Positions 1 to 13,400 of a DNA stretch of 64,000 nt are shown here, in pieces. The notes beneath the pieces were generated by a model. That model had not been told where the DNA came from. It did not search any database and saw nothing but the letters and a program-made list of their open reading frames with translations. Position 1 is the stretch's first letter. Each line of letters starts with the position of its first letter. The translations under genes were made by a program, and so were the position numbers. Source of the stretch: Volvox africanus (taxonomy: Eukaryota > Chlorophyta > Chlorophyceae > Chlamydomonadales > Volvocaceae); contig BSDZ01000028.1 of the NCBI GenBank assembly GCA_030268105.1, forward strand, positions 62,001-126,000, given 5' to 3'.

Positions 1-3000
1 CCGGAGCCATCTGACGCTCCTGAACCCGCTCGGTACCCGATCCGGCACTCCGCGGCGGAGGACCAAGAGCTGCCACCGCGGCCGCGACGGCGGACCGTGA
101 GCAGCTGGCGGCGACGCTGAAGGCTCCCAGAATGCGGCGCTGGGGTTTAGAAGCAGTGATGAAGGATGTGGGGAGGCTTGCGGCGACGGGGGATGCTGCA
201 TGTGCCGCCACCGCCGCCGCCGAGGCGGCGTCTGAGTCGCCCGCTGGGGTCGGAGTGTCGGTGGCGATTTGTACTGGGGAGATGGAAGACCTAGCAACAG
301 GGAAGGATGACGTGTGGAGTGAGATTGCTCCTTCACACAGCGGCCCTGGAGGCGCTCGGAAATCCGGCTCAGAGCTGCCGCTGCCGCTAGTACCGCCTTG
401 CAGGCAATGCCGAACCACGGCGATGCCGCTGCAGCGACCGCGACGTCGTGTACAATCCTCATGGCAATTGCTGCTACTGCAGAACGAGCATGACGGCGAG
501 GAGACACCTTGAAGGGTTTCTGACTCACGTCCTGCGCCGCGACCGGGACTCCCATACGCATCGGCGGCCGCAGCACGTTGTTCGGAAAGCCGGAGTAGGT
601 TTCGGAGCAGCTTTTTCGCCATCTCCGTCCGCGACCTATAGGTCAGTGAGCCACCGTCATTTCCTATACTGCCGGAACAGCCGGAAGAACGCTTACGGTC
701 GCAACAAACCGAATGGCAGAGGAATTCCCCCCCTCCCTCAGCTGGGCTTCCGACCCATGGGTCAATGAAGCCGTAGTTGTTTAACCACCTGGCCGAATCC
801 GCGCCGCCGCCTGAGCTTCCATTACCTCCATCGGTCAGCGAACCAGATCGCTCCGCCGCCTCTGCGACGGGGCCTCGGCCGCGGCGGTAATGCAAGCCTT
901 TGGCCACGTTATTTCTGCCGCCGACATCTTTCGACTGACCCATGGGTCGCGCAGCCACTGACTCGGATCTAGAAGTTGGTTTCCTGATTACTCGTGTCAA
1001 CGTGCCCATGGTGGCAGCGGCGGCTGCGGCGGCTGCGGTGGCGGCGGTAGACTTAGTGACGGCAGCCTGGGCACATTCAGAATCCTTCGTCCGGTCGGTG
1101 ACTCGCAGCGGTGTCAGACGCGGCGCCAAAGTAGTCTGCAACCTTTCGGGATGCAGTATAAGCTGGTCTCCAACGACCTCGGCCGTTGGCGACGGCCATC
1201 CGAAGCCGGGCTCCGAAACCGCATGCGGCATGGCTGTGTTCTTGGCAGACGTACGGCGGAGGGAAGAAACGGTCGGCGACAGTCCAGTGCTTTCGACCGG
1301 AAGCGTGGCTGTGTCAGCCACAACTCCACCATCCCCACTCTTACAGCTACTGCCACCGTCCCCATTGCTGCTGTGGCTTCGTTCCTTTACTGCCGCCGTC
1401 GACGATGTCACCGCGGCCCAGGTGGTAAGGTGTTCAGTCCGACCTGAAAGGCATTTTGTGAATGGTGATGCAGTGGCGGCTGTAGCAGCGGATAATATTG
1501 CGGTGGCCATTGTAGCGGTGGCGGCTGTAGCGGCAGCGGCGGCAACTTCCGTCCCGCCCAGGACCATTGGCAGCAGTGTTGGCGGTAACCCGCCGCCAGC
1601 CAAGCCCCCGTTATCGGCGTCACTGCGCTCGGCCGGCGTGATCTCGGTCGTCGGAACCAAGCTATGAATGTCGTACTTTGGCGCCGAAGCCGCCACTGTA
1701 CTACTGCCCGGATCTATTGATGCACTATTAAACCCCCTTGCTGGAGGTGGCGATAGCGATGTCGGGTTTAAGGAGGCACTGGCGGCGCCATATTTGACAA
1801 CAGCAGGGACCGCTGGGTAAGCTGTAGCAGATAATTCAATTGCCGTTCCGTCGTCGTCATTGGTTGGCGCAGCTGCGCTGGCGGTGGCAACGGCGGCGGC
1901 GGCGGAAAATATTTCAGCTGCAGAAAATGTATTGCTGCTCGTTGACGTCAGGCTCCTCAGCTGTTGCCCTTTGTCGTCTGCAGCTGCCCACGAAACACCG
2001 GCCGGCGGAGGCATTCCCGCTGCGAATTCGCCCAACAGTTCGCCCAATAATTTGTTGCCGTACAGGAACTTCTGGCTAACGTTACTTACCGGACTTTCGG
2101 AGCCTGAACCTAAGTCTGAATGGTTGGCTAGTGGATTCCCGTACACGCCCGTAAACGCATGCGTCAAGTTGCCAAGGCCTTGTCCAGGACTACGAATGCT
2201 GCCAGCAACCTCATGTTGCTCGTCTACCTTAGATTCTAGCTCCCCGTACTTTTGCTCGTACAGGGGGTTCATAGCCGCATGTGTGAAACCTGATAGCCAC
2301 TGCTCCTCGTTATTGCTGCTGATGTCGCCACAGTTTGGAAGAAGCCGCCGCCTTGCAGCGCAAGCAGGCCCTGTAAATGACCATGAATTGCCGGCGCCGG
2401 CACCGGTGGCGGCGCCAGCGGCGCCGCTGCCCCCGACATTTCCCTCCCTGTCTATTGTCTCGCCAACGGAGCCACGCGGCTTAATCGCATGCGTCGGCAT
2501 CAGCGTCGGCGAAGGGGTTTCCGTATTCGTTCCGGTTCCAACGCCTGAACGAGCTCCGGAAATGGAATACCTGTCCTCGCCGCCGCTGCCGCTGCTGTCG
2601 TACATCCCTCCCATCGGCTCCATCGCCACCGGACCGAACGTAAATCGGTTCATCGCGGACGCCATCCGGCTGAGCACCGCGCTGCTGGTTGACGCCAAGC
2701 ACGATGATGTAGTACCATCTGAGACAGAGGCACCGGAGCTACGGCCCTGTAAAAGATTTGGCTTTGGATCTGGATCCATGACAAAACTCCGATCTTCGGG
2801 ATTTGGCAGCAAGATCCCGTTTCTGGAGGCGAGACGGGAATCCCGGGACGTCAGGAGGCGGCGTGACCCTGTCGTCGTCGGTAAGGGCGCCACCGCTGGC
2901 TGCAACGACGGCCATCGTACGGCGCTACAGCTCTCTCGCGTACTGCTCCCAGAATCAGCGACATCGGCTGTAGATTTATTGGGCCTTATGTCAGGGCTGC

Positions 3001-4253
3001 ATGGCATTGAAGGCACCGCAACATCTGAACCTGCTGCCGCTGACCACGTAGCCAATGCTGCTAATGCCGCCACGCCAGGCACCCGTGCGGCCCTTTCGTC
3101 AGCTGATGCCGACCCAGAAGTACCAAAATCGCCGCCTTCGCCGTTCACTTTCTCTTTCGCTTGCGGAAGCTGATTGATGGTGCCGCTGCCTGGAATGATG
3201 AGCGGCGCTGGACGAAATCGAGACAACTGCCGTACGACCGGCGTCGCCGCCGACGTAACAGCGGCAGTGCCACAGGCCTGCCATTGGCTTTCCTTCTCGC
3301 GCCTCCTCCCTTGGGGTGGATGTGCCCCCGTCAACATCGACGTCGGCGTCATGGCCGTTGTCGCTGTCGTTCCCGGTGGCGACGCTGCCGTCCCCAGCGC
3401 CGTGTATAAACCGGCCTTCCGTAGCTCGCGCTGGTATTCCTCTTCCTGTCCGACTTCGGCGATGTTGATTTCTGCTGGCCCAGAAGGTCTGGTGGGTAAG
3501 CGTTGTTGGGGTGCGCTGACAATGGAGGGGGGTACGGAAGAAATGTCAAACCCAGACACGTCAAGCGTGCCGCCATCATGGGAAATGCCAGTCCCGTGGG
3601 CCCCTGTGGTATCAGTGGACTGCAATGACATCCGCGACCGCAGCCGCTGCGACGGCAACGGCGACGGCGACGGCGGGTGTGGCTGCATTCGGGGTAGCGA
3701 GTACCACGACATCAGCCGCCGCTTTGATGGTGGTGACGCAAGCAGCAGCTGCGCGTGCAGCTGTGAGTTTGAGGGCGGGCGAGGTTGTGACAAAGGCGAC
3801 GACGTCGTCGACGGCTGTGCCCTGATTAACGCCGGCAGACCGTTCAACATGCCTTCGTCGTTGCTATACGACACAGCGCTGTGCACGCCGCCGCTGCCGC
3901 CGCTGCTATTGAGGCGGTGGCGATTCATTCCAAACGGTCGCGGATGTACCTCCGATGGGTGCTGAGCCTCGATGATCTGACCGAGTGGTCCGTGTGAGCC
4001 GCCGTCGCTGCCGCCGCCACCACTGCAGGCTGCGCCGTCGACGTTACTGGCCCAGCCACTGCCGCTGCCGCGAGGTGAATATGGCATGGCGGCAGCGGCG
4101 GCGGCGGCGCCACGCCTCGACCTCCACGTACTTCCGTATAGCGACAGGCCCCCAGCGGCGCCCCTCAACATGCCCTCTTGCGCCAGACGCAGCGCCGGTG
4201 CGGAGCGATTTCGCATGAGCAGTCGGAGTCCGGGAGAACGGCCTAGGGAGCGC
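1..4253 (-). CDS. Cav channel II-III linker, giant exon (open at window edge)
   Basis: One minus-strand frame is stop-free from about 4253 (acceptor ccccag) to base 1, about 1,417 codons. I checked it block by block. It encodes low-complexity but clearly protein-like sequence, for example [18 protein letters not shown] near 3.45 kb, with poly-Ala and Gly/Ser tracts. No transmembrane segment was seen. Long plus-strand frames here (942-1667, 1860-3173, 3174-3965) are antisense shadows. Assignment to the channel gene rests on strand, composition, phase and lack of an intervening terminus. Confidence 0.65.
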
Positions 4254-4447
4254 CCTGGGGTGGGGAAGTGACGCGGCGGCGGCAGGGCGGGTTAGCGGCA
4301 TGGCGTGGTGCGGCGGCAGGATGGCGAGGATAAGAACCTTCTGCCACCCCGTGTGTTATAATCAAATCTTCATTTCACAGGGTGGACAGATAGCGAGCAA
4401 AACACCTCTCTCTCTCTCTCTCTCGCTCTCGCTCTCTCGCTCTCTCG

Positions 4448-4492
<45 letters not shown>

Positions 4493-7400
4493 CCCTAGCA
4501 CCGGGGACACTGGGTATGGTGCCTGCCACTGCACACAAGTCATACTGCTGCATGATGCGAATCGACAAGAGATATGCTTACTCAAGCAATACACACCTGA
4601 AACCTGATGGAAAAGTCAGCATCGGGAAAGGATTGAACGGGTTCCCATCATGGCGGCAGCAAACCGAGTCACCCGCGTCATCAGCGGCACATAATCCGCA
4701 CCTTCATCCCCGCCATCGTCTTCCAGCGTTCCCGAGTGGCTCACGCATGCAAACTCCGAAGTTGATGCCCCGTCGGTCGTTGGCAAAACAACGCTCGTTC
4801 CATCTCCCGTAACACTTCTCGCCCCGGCAGCGGCGCTGTATCGGGAAGAGACTGGCGTCGCTACTGCCGTCAGGTCACCACTGCCGCTGCCGCCGCCATC
4901 ACCGCCGTCACTAGCTGGCCCCGCTGCCAAGTGGGAATCCTTCAACCAGCTCCGAAACCGTGCTTGAGCCCATGCCTCCTCCACTCGCTGCAAGTGCTGC
5001 TGCTGCATTCGTTGGTAGCGCCGTTCAGCTTCGGAAAGTGGCAATAGCATAGCCCAGGAATCTTCCCGGTCGGCCTGAAGCACAGCGGGAGATCTACCTA
5101 ACCGTGTACGGCCATGCGGTATGCGATGGTGGTTAGGGTTGTTACGATAGTTGTGATGCCAAAGCCCGGTGGAAACGGCAGGGCCTTGGCCACCACCGCC
5201 GTTATAGCTGGCGCGTTGGCGGGGCACATCCACGCCGCCAGCGCTGCGCCGCCTGGCCGCGGCAGCATACGGAAATGGCGGCAGCGGCATTGACGCCGCG
5301 TCGCAACGTACGGCCATTCCAGGCGCAGATGCACGAGGAATGGGCGCAGGGGGGCTGACACCGGCACCGCCAAGCTTCCGTACCGCATGCGCCAGGCGCT
5401 CCAAAACCATGCCAACACCACCACTGGGTCTCTCCGGCAATAGGACAGGAAGCGGCCCACTGGCGAAGGCAGGTGTTTGCGCGGCTGATGTGCCGCCGGC
5501 GTTATTGGTGGATGCAGGGTAACCGTACAATTTTGTGTTGCTCTTGCTGCCATCGTCTCGATTGCCATAGCCGTCGCCGTCATTCCGGATCCCACTGACG
5601 GCGACCAGTGTAGCCGCGAACGCCGCTCTGAACGCCGTTGGCAGACCTGCTGATTGGAGGCTTCCACGTGTCGTACGAGGGGAGTGATCTGCTGAACAAC
5701 TCACGGCGAAGCCATGATGGTCTACGGTCATGCCGTTCTCTGAATCCAACCCGCCGCCGCCGCCACCACCACCGGCTACAGCGGTGCCACGGCTAACCCC
5801 AATAACAGTAGCAGACGCCGGCAGGGCGGCAGTGATGCGGCGAAGACTGGCGACACCAGAGAGTGTACGGCGTGCGGAAGACCGCTGAGCATCAACATCA
5901 ACATCAGCGTTGGCACCGGTGTCATCGTTCTCTAGTGGCGGAGCCACCGCCGCCGAACCGTCGTCACTGGTGGCGACGCGACGGATACTAGTGATGCGGC
6001 GGATTGTGGAGATGCGTCGCGATCCTGCCAGGGGCGCGCTGCGACGGTGCAGCTTGTGTGGTGTAGTAAAGCTACTCTCTAAACGCACGGAGTCGGGATC
6101 GAGCATGATACGTGCATCCAGTTCCTTCACAATCGTATCAACCTGCAAGTTTCAGGAGGAGAATGATTGACATTGGCCACCAAAACAATTGTAATTTAAA
6201 AAACCCTCTCCCTCTCCCTCTCCCTCTCCCTCTCCCTCTCCCTCTCCCTCTCCCTCTCCCTCTCCCTCTCCCTCTCCCTCTCCCTCTCCCTCTCCCTCTC
6301 CCTCTCCCTCTCCCTCTCCCTCTCCCTCTCCCTCTCCCTCTCCCTCTCCCTCTCCCTCTCCCTCTCCCTCTCCCTCTCCCTCTCCCTCTCCCTCTCCCTC
6401 TCCCTCTCCCTCTCCCTCTCCCTCTCCCTCTCCCTCTCCCTCTCCCTCTCCCTCTCCCTCTCCCTCTCCCTCTCCCTCTCCCTCTCCCTCTCCCTCTCCC
6501 TCTCCCTCTCCCTCTCCCTCTCCCTCTCCCTCTCCCTCTCCCTCTATCTCTATCTATATATATCTATATATCTATATAGATATAGATATATAGATATATA
6601 TAGGGTTTCATATATTATAGGGTTATATATATGTGTATACACACACACACACATACACACACACACGCGCGCGCGCGCGCGCCGCTTCATCTCATTTGAT
6701 CCGCTTTTGCCATTAAAACCTGAAGCAACAGGTAATAGTGTGTGAAATGGAGAGGGGAGGGTTCACGCGGCTCTTCACAGAGCGGGGTGTGCCAACCTGC
6801 CATTTGCAGACAGACAATGCAGAATTGTAGACAGAGAGACGGTGGTAGATGTGTGGGACCGGGCCCAAGCTATTGATTATTGGACGGCTCCTCACATTTC
6901 CGCAACCCTTGCAAATAGACAACCGTACCGTACGGCATGCTGTACCATACCTCATACGGTCTCATTCCGTGCGTAAAGCCCATCATAACCAGCCATCGTT
7001 TCATGATCTTCACACGGGCGGGATCCAAGCGCTCTGAAACCCGCTCCAAGACACGCTGCTGCAACGCGTTTGTCGCGCCACCGCCACCACCACCGTGACC
7101 ATTGCTGTCGCTGTCGCCAGGGCCATCGCCGCCGACGGCGACATTGCGGGACACGTCGTCGGAGCCAACTCTGCCGCCGTCGCCGCCGCCGCGGAAGCGC
7201 CGTCGTAAGGTTTGCTGTGCTGCATGAAGTCGGGAGTCGATAGTCCCCACAGAGGACCGCGCCGGGCCGGCCGTGTACGGCTCCCCCTCCGTGTCCGTGT
7301 CCTCATCCTCATTAGCCATCTCTCCCTCGTCGTCCTCTTCTGCCTTCTGCAGAGTCCCCGGGTATGCATGTGTATATCAGGTACGGTAAAGTACGACGAT

Positions 7401-10400
7401 TTAACAAGCAAGCCCTGCCTAGAAACCTCTCATTGTATTGTCCGTAATTCGTTACAGTAACCAGGGTATTGACCCGGTCTCCAAGACGTAACCCCTTTCC
7501 CGCATCGCGTGCTCGACCAAGTAAACGTCTGACCTGGATTTTTCTTCCCTTTCCCTTAACCGCCTAACCGCCAACGACCTATTGTCAGGATTGTCGTAAT
7601 AAATACTGTACGGGAAATACATACAATTCAGTAACGAAAGCACAGTATGCATCCAAAAGTCATGACACAAATACCAAATTTGGTCGGTGAGGAGGCAGCC
7701 AGTGTGGAAAGTGTACTCGCGGGATTAAAAGATGATTATTTGAGAGCTGAATATAGCTTGCGAATAAAAGGTGAACACGCTTGTAAACTATTCTGCTCTA
7801 TCTTTTACCCAATTTTACCAAAAGACCTGAATGTATCGTACATTGAAGGAGGTGATGAGGATGGCCAGGAACAGTGACAGCAGGACAATGTTGCCGATGA
7901 TCACCCAAGTCGCGAAGTACAGTATGGCGGCGTTGCCGGAGCCGCGCATGCCATTCAGCGCGATGCGGAGCCAGTCGTCGCCTGCAAGTCACCCGAGCGT
8001 CACCCGACAACAAAAACACACGGATGGGACGGATGTAATGGGGCAGTACAGGAACACGATTGGGCGTACGGTGTGGCACAAATAAGGTACTTAAAAGAAG
8101 GCTGGTGAAAGCTGCAGAAGCAAGGATAGGGACTGCGCGGCTGAGCGGCTGAGCACAGGGGTTAGAGTACGGGGGTCATCAACTGCAGTACGTACTGTGC
8201 GGTAAGGCATAACCGTAGAAAGGCGTTTGCTGTACTTTTCTGCTTCTTGCCCAAAACTGCCATCCCATGCTGCGCCATCCCATCCTGTGCTATCCCATGT
8301 TGTGCCTTACACGCTGTTTTGCGCACCTGTGAGGATTTGGAACACCGTGTATCCGGACTGCCATAGCGTATCGAAGTTGGAGCGCGTGCAAGCAGGGTCA
8401 TCAAGATTCGCCGTCGGCTGGAAACTCCACAGACCACCGAACTGATGGAGACCCATTACCGCGAAGATGAAGATAAAGAGCGCGGCCAGCAGAAAGAAGT
8501 TGCCAAGCGCACGGAAGCCCTAGAAAGGGAGGGGAGAGCATGAGCGTACGAAATGTGCCAGGGCGAGGCCGGGGCAGGAAGGGAGGGGAGAGCATGAGCG
8601 TACGAAATGTGCCAGGGCGAGGCCGGGGCAGGAAGGGAGAAGGACGTGAAGGGGCACGCTCGATACCACACGACGTCGAGTTAAGTGTCTTCCTCAAAAG
8701 CCGGCAAACTCCACAAGCGATACTCACCGCAAATATTGGCAGGACCCAATCTAATGAATAATAACTTGCAACAAATAACTATATCAACTACCCACCCTGA
8801 TAATCAACTTGACAAGGCGGTGGAGGCTCTTGATGCGGCGCAGCAGCCTTAAAGTCCGTAGGATCCGAAGTATGCGAAGAGTCCGGAGAGCCTGATGGTT
8901 TGGTTAGAAAGGGTTTAACGCGGAAGTAAGACCAGACGGGTTTGGGGGAAGGGGAGGGGAGGGAGACGAACATCGAAACGCTGGTAATAATCGCTGACGA
9001 AGCCAGGACTAACCGTCAAGGATGACTGACTGTCGTCCGCGTCCAAGGCTGCTGCCCACGCAGAGACCCCAAAAAACGTAAACTAGGTGGCCTTGGCGGC
9101 TACCTAGTGTGGCGAAGAAGTGCAGGAAAGAACTGAATCGAAACCGTCATAAAGTATACTATCGGCCTCGCTGCTGGCGACGAAAGAAAACCGCGGAAAA
9201 AAAGAGAAAAACTGAGGTGACCGCTGGGCGCTGTCATGCGCGTGCTCCTCCCAACCCCCCTCTAAAGCATCAAACTAACGCGCCTTGGCCCGACCGACCC
9301 ACCAACCCGACCCGGGCCAGCACGACGAGCTCGCGCGCGAACCAGCCAAACTAAGCGCGGACCCACGCGAACTCACCTATAGCGGAGGCGGCGGAAGCGA
9401 AGCAAACAGCAAGGATGTGCACATGCAGTCAGCAAGAACGCGCGTTAGTAGCCGAAATGCAAGGTTGCACGAAGCTACACGAGGTCGTGGCAGGGAGAAT
9501 AGGTGCACCCCAGGAAACTGTGCAGCTGAAATGAAGAGGAAAAGTAAAAAAGAAGGAAGCGAAATACAAATTGGAAAAGAGGGGAGGGGAGGGGCGGGGA
9601 GGGGAGGGGAGGGGAGGGGAGGAGAGGGGCTCCGGATAAACGAATGCGGAAACAGTGCTGTAAGAGGGGGCCCTGTTGGGGAAGGCCTGAGGCCCTGAGC
9701 ACCCCTTGAAGAGGATGCATAAACGCATACGACTTCACTGAACTATCCTATGTGACAAAATAATCACGCACTGGAATCGACAGGAAAGGAGGGTTGTGGT
9801 GGAATTCGTTACTGACAGCTAATATCACTTCACCGACCCGCAACTTCCCTTAAATCAACTCCGGTTCGGTTTTGAACACGAACGGTTTCGTAGTAAAACG
9901 TCGCTCACATACCACCCAACAGCAGCGCGTCGACATGGATAATGTTAAGTGCGCGTGAAACGTGTACGTGTACGTGTACGTGTACGTGTACGGGTGAAAG
10001 GTGTAAGTCGATTTCCCATTGTGGTGATGGTAGTGATGGTGATGAGGAGGATGGTGGTCGTGGTGGTGGTGGTGGTGATGATGGTGGTGCCTAATCCGTT
10101 CGCAACCTGTCACCCTAATCCACCTGAGTGCCCGTCTTGGCACCTCCAGTCGCCACCAGGATGATCTCCGCCGAAGATACCCCCACCACCAAACCATCCA
10201 AGATGTCCCAGGGTTCCGTCCAGTAGCGCAGGAAGCCTATGGCCGCGTGCTTTAGAACCAGCTCCAGGATGAAGATGTACGTCAGGACTGAAGGGTAAGA
10301 TAAAAGCAAGGTATAATATTCATGGAATGATATGATGAACAGGAATGAATTATAGGGTTGAGTTTAGCTGCGGAATAGGTGACAGGGTCATAGCCGTTCA

Positions 10401-13400
10401 GTTGAATTCAATATGGGCACGAGGAAAAGGAGTAGGAAGTCCGTACCCCCACTCCCTCTAGGCATTGTACAGCCTTTTATACTTTATTATCCATATATCA
10501 TTCTTCACAACACCCCCCCTGATATCTGCTCTACTACTGCTCCTCGTAGGGCCCTCCTGGGCTTCCTCACCCTGGTCAACAACTAGCCGTAATCCACCAG
10601 AATGGAATACTGAGCCTTGTCCTAGATATCACATTTACAACATGTTGTGGCCCCTGCCTAATTATTTCCATATATATCTATCGCCCATCTAAAAAGTGTA
10701 TCTTTGTGCAAACAATTTGAATCATGGCAGGATAAATCGATCATTGCCTACCATTGTTTATCATATCGATTGCACGAGCCCAGGTAGGGTCGATGCCGTA
10801 GTGATCCATCGCCAATGCGACCGTATTGACCAAGATAAGGCCCGTCATTACTCGTACGAACACTTTATGTTGTACAACGTTGTGTACGCGGCGTCGCCAC
10901 GGTGGCAGCCGTACACGGTGCACAGGCTGCAAGTGACGGAGTCTGAAGTCGTACGCCCAGGCCCGGACCGCGCGCTTGCCAGCACTATATCGTCGCACCG
11001 TTGCGGTAGCACCGGCGGCTATCGCAGCCGAGATGCGACCCGTGATGCTTCGCGGCTGTGGCAGCAGAGGCCGGGTTATTGTATTAGTAGCGGAGGCACG
11101 GCCGCCATCGAACTCCTCGGCATCCTCTTCCACGTCTTCGAGTTGTTGGTGGTCGCCGGCGGTGTTGCTGCGACCGATGCTCTCTTGACGTCGAGCCTGC
11201 AAAGTCATGGTGCAACCATATACCGGAAACCGCGTATATCCATGTACGAGCCCCATCCATGTTGTTGTGACTTAACAGCCTACACCACGCTGCGCTTCGT
11301 TTCTATGTTGTGCTATCTCCGCTACGTGACAGCCTAGCGACGGCTGCAGGGGTGGTTAGAAGAACTATGTAAGAAATATACCTGAACATGAACTGGCTTA
11401 GAGAGCTATGAGAACTGCTTACTGACTATACATAAGGATGGACCCCGTTATGGGTATGTGTATGGGATAATGAGAGGGGGGAAGAGGAGGGTCAAAACAC
11501 GATTTAGCGGCTCGCTGGGCCGCACTAGTCCCTCTGTCAGTCAGCGCGAGGGCTTTCTTAATCGATGATGCGTCCTTCTGGATCCGTGATCCAATTATGA
11601 TCCAAATATGACATAAACGTGGTGGTTGTCATCGTGAAATAGCGTTGCCGTTAGCGGGATGGCGGAAAATGGCAGTACCAAAATTAGAAGTTGCGGAGCC
11701 GATGGAGCGAGCTGAAGTCCGCGGTGTGATGTGATGCGGCTGGGGCTAGCAAATGAGCTGCTGAGGTCGGTGTTACGGGCATAGCCGGGTGAGGTAGTAT
11801 AAGGCCCGGAGCGGGGAGGTGGTGGATGGAATGGAAGAAGGATATGATGGGGTTTTATGTAGATGGTAGTGTGGGGGGATGTGAACTTGGAGGAGATGAA
11901 AATAGGTGTGGTGGTGGTAGTGGTCCTTGTGGTCTTCAATAGCACTGGCTCTGATACACCGATGAACACAAAACGTTGCATGCTTACAACGCAGTACGTG
12001 TACCTTACACGAGTGCCTTCTATCTCCCGTACAGCATACGTACCAACTTCGCAGTACCCAAGTTCTTACGGGTTTAGTATGGCTTTCTGCTGAGTGTTGA
12101 GATGAACGATGCATGTGTAAGAGAATGAGAAGGAAGAAAGAATAATACCGCCCAGGGCGAGGGCGAGGGCGAGGGCGAGGGCGCTTTCCATTCGAACAGG
12201 GATGCCTGACGATTGGCAGACCTCGACGATTGGGAGGACTGGATGCCGGACTGGGCGATGAAGCGTGTTTCAGCAGAAACGTAATACGAACCGTATCGAG
12301 CACGTGTTTGTTGGCGCCAAGGCTATTGCCTCTCTACAGTCTAATAGAGCTGACCGCTGGGATTCACCTGACTCCCCCCGGGTTGGCCTGGCTTGAACCG
12401 CGCTATCCCCTCGCCTCCCTCGTCCCCCTTACCCCACGGCTCTCAAAGGCCCTGCAAGCCCAACCCACCCACCATTGCCTCCAGCTGGGCAAACCTGGTT
12501 CAGGGTGAAGGCCGTCAAAACACAGGGAAAACATCGCCTTTGGCAGCAGATGGCTAAGTGCGCAGGGATCAGGACGAGGGAACAGTACGACAGCGCTCAG
12601 GAACATGATGGCGATTTGGGCGTCACCCCTTCAGCGCCGGCATTTGAAGGTGTATGATGTGTGTGCATAGCACCTCCCCACTCCACTCCCCAACCCCCAC
12701 CGCCACTCCTGACCCCGACCCCGCCCGAATTCCAAAATCAAAAACCACTTATCCATCTTATTGTCCCTCCCTAGCCTTTACCATCCCACCTCCATCAGCC
12801 ATCCCGGAATCCCTCAATCCTAACCCGAGACCTTCCGACCCCATCCTCTTACTTGCTGGACATGATCGCTACCACCAGCTGCATCGCAAAGAACGCCCCA
12901 AACAGCACAAGCAGACTGAAGAAGGTGATGGGCAGTCCAGGCCCCATTGCGCCCCACAGCGGATACAGCTCCTGCTCGCTCCAGCCGTCCAGGGAGAGAA
13001 CAGCGAAGATGTTGAAGGCGGCCATCCCGAAATTATCGAAACCGGTGTATCCGAAGTTAGGGTTGCTGTACCCTCCCCTGCAGGAGACGTCTGCGCACCA
13101 CGAGTTCGCAAAAAGCAGTGGTTCACAACGACAGCAGCAGCAGCAGCAGTAGCCAGTAACAGCAGCAGCAGCGCGACGTCCCAACATATTACACGGCATA
13201 TACAGCGTCATGGCCACAGCGGAAAAGCAGGTGCTCAAATCACATTAATCAAATCACAGTTTTGTCCCCTACCCCTCGTTTTTGTATCGTTGCGCACAGG
13301 AGAATGCACACCCGCCCCTTCGTCTAAGTTTTCTTCAGGACGGTTTCCTTGTTGGAACCAGGTAGCTGCTCTGACTCTACGGCACAAATCCTCAAGGCCG

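Noticed and set aside
942..3965. Long plus-strand frames (241, 437 and 263 codons) as genes
   Set aside because: The minus strand has one uninterrupted frame from about 4253 to 1 with more protein-like composition and splice-consistent borders. The plus frames are its antisense shadows.
6112..6579. 155-codon Leu-Pro repeat protein
   Set aside because: It is a translation of the CCCTCT array in an intron of the minus-strand gene.
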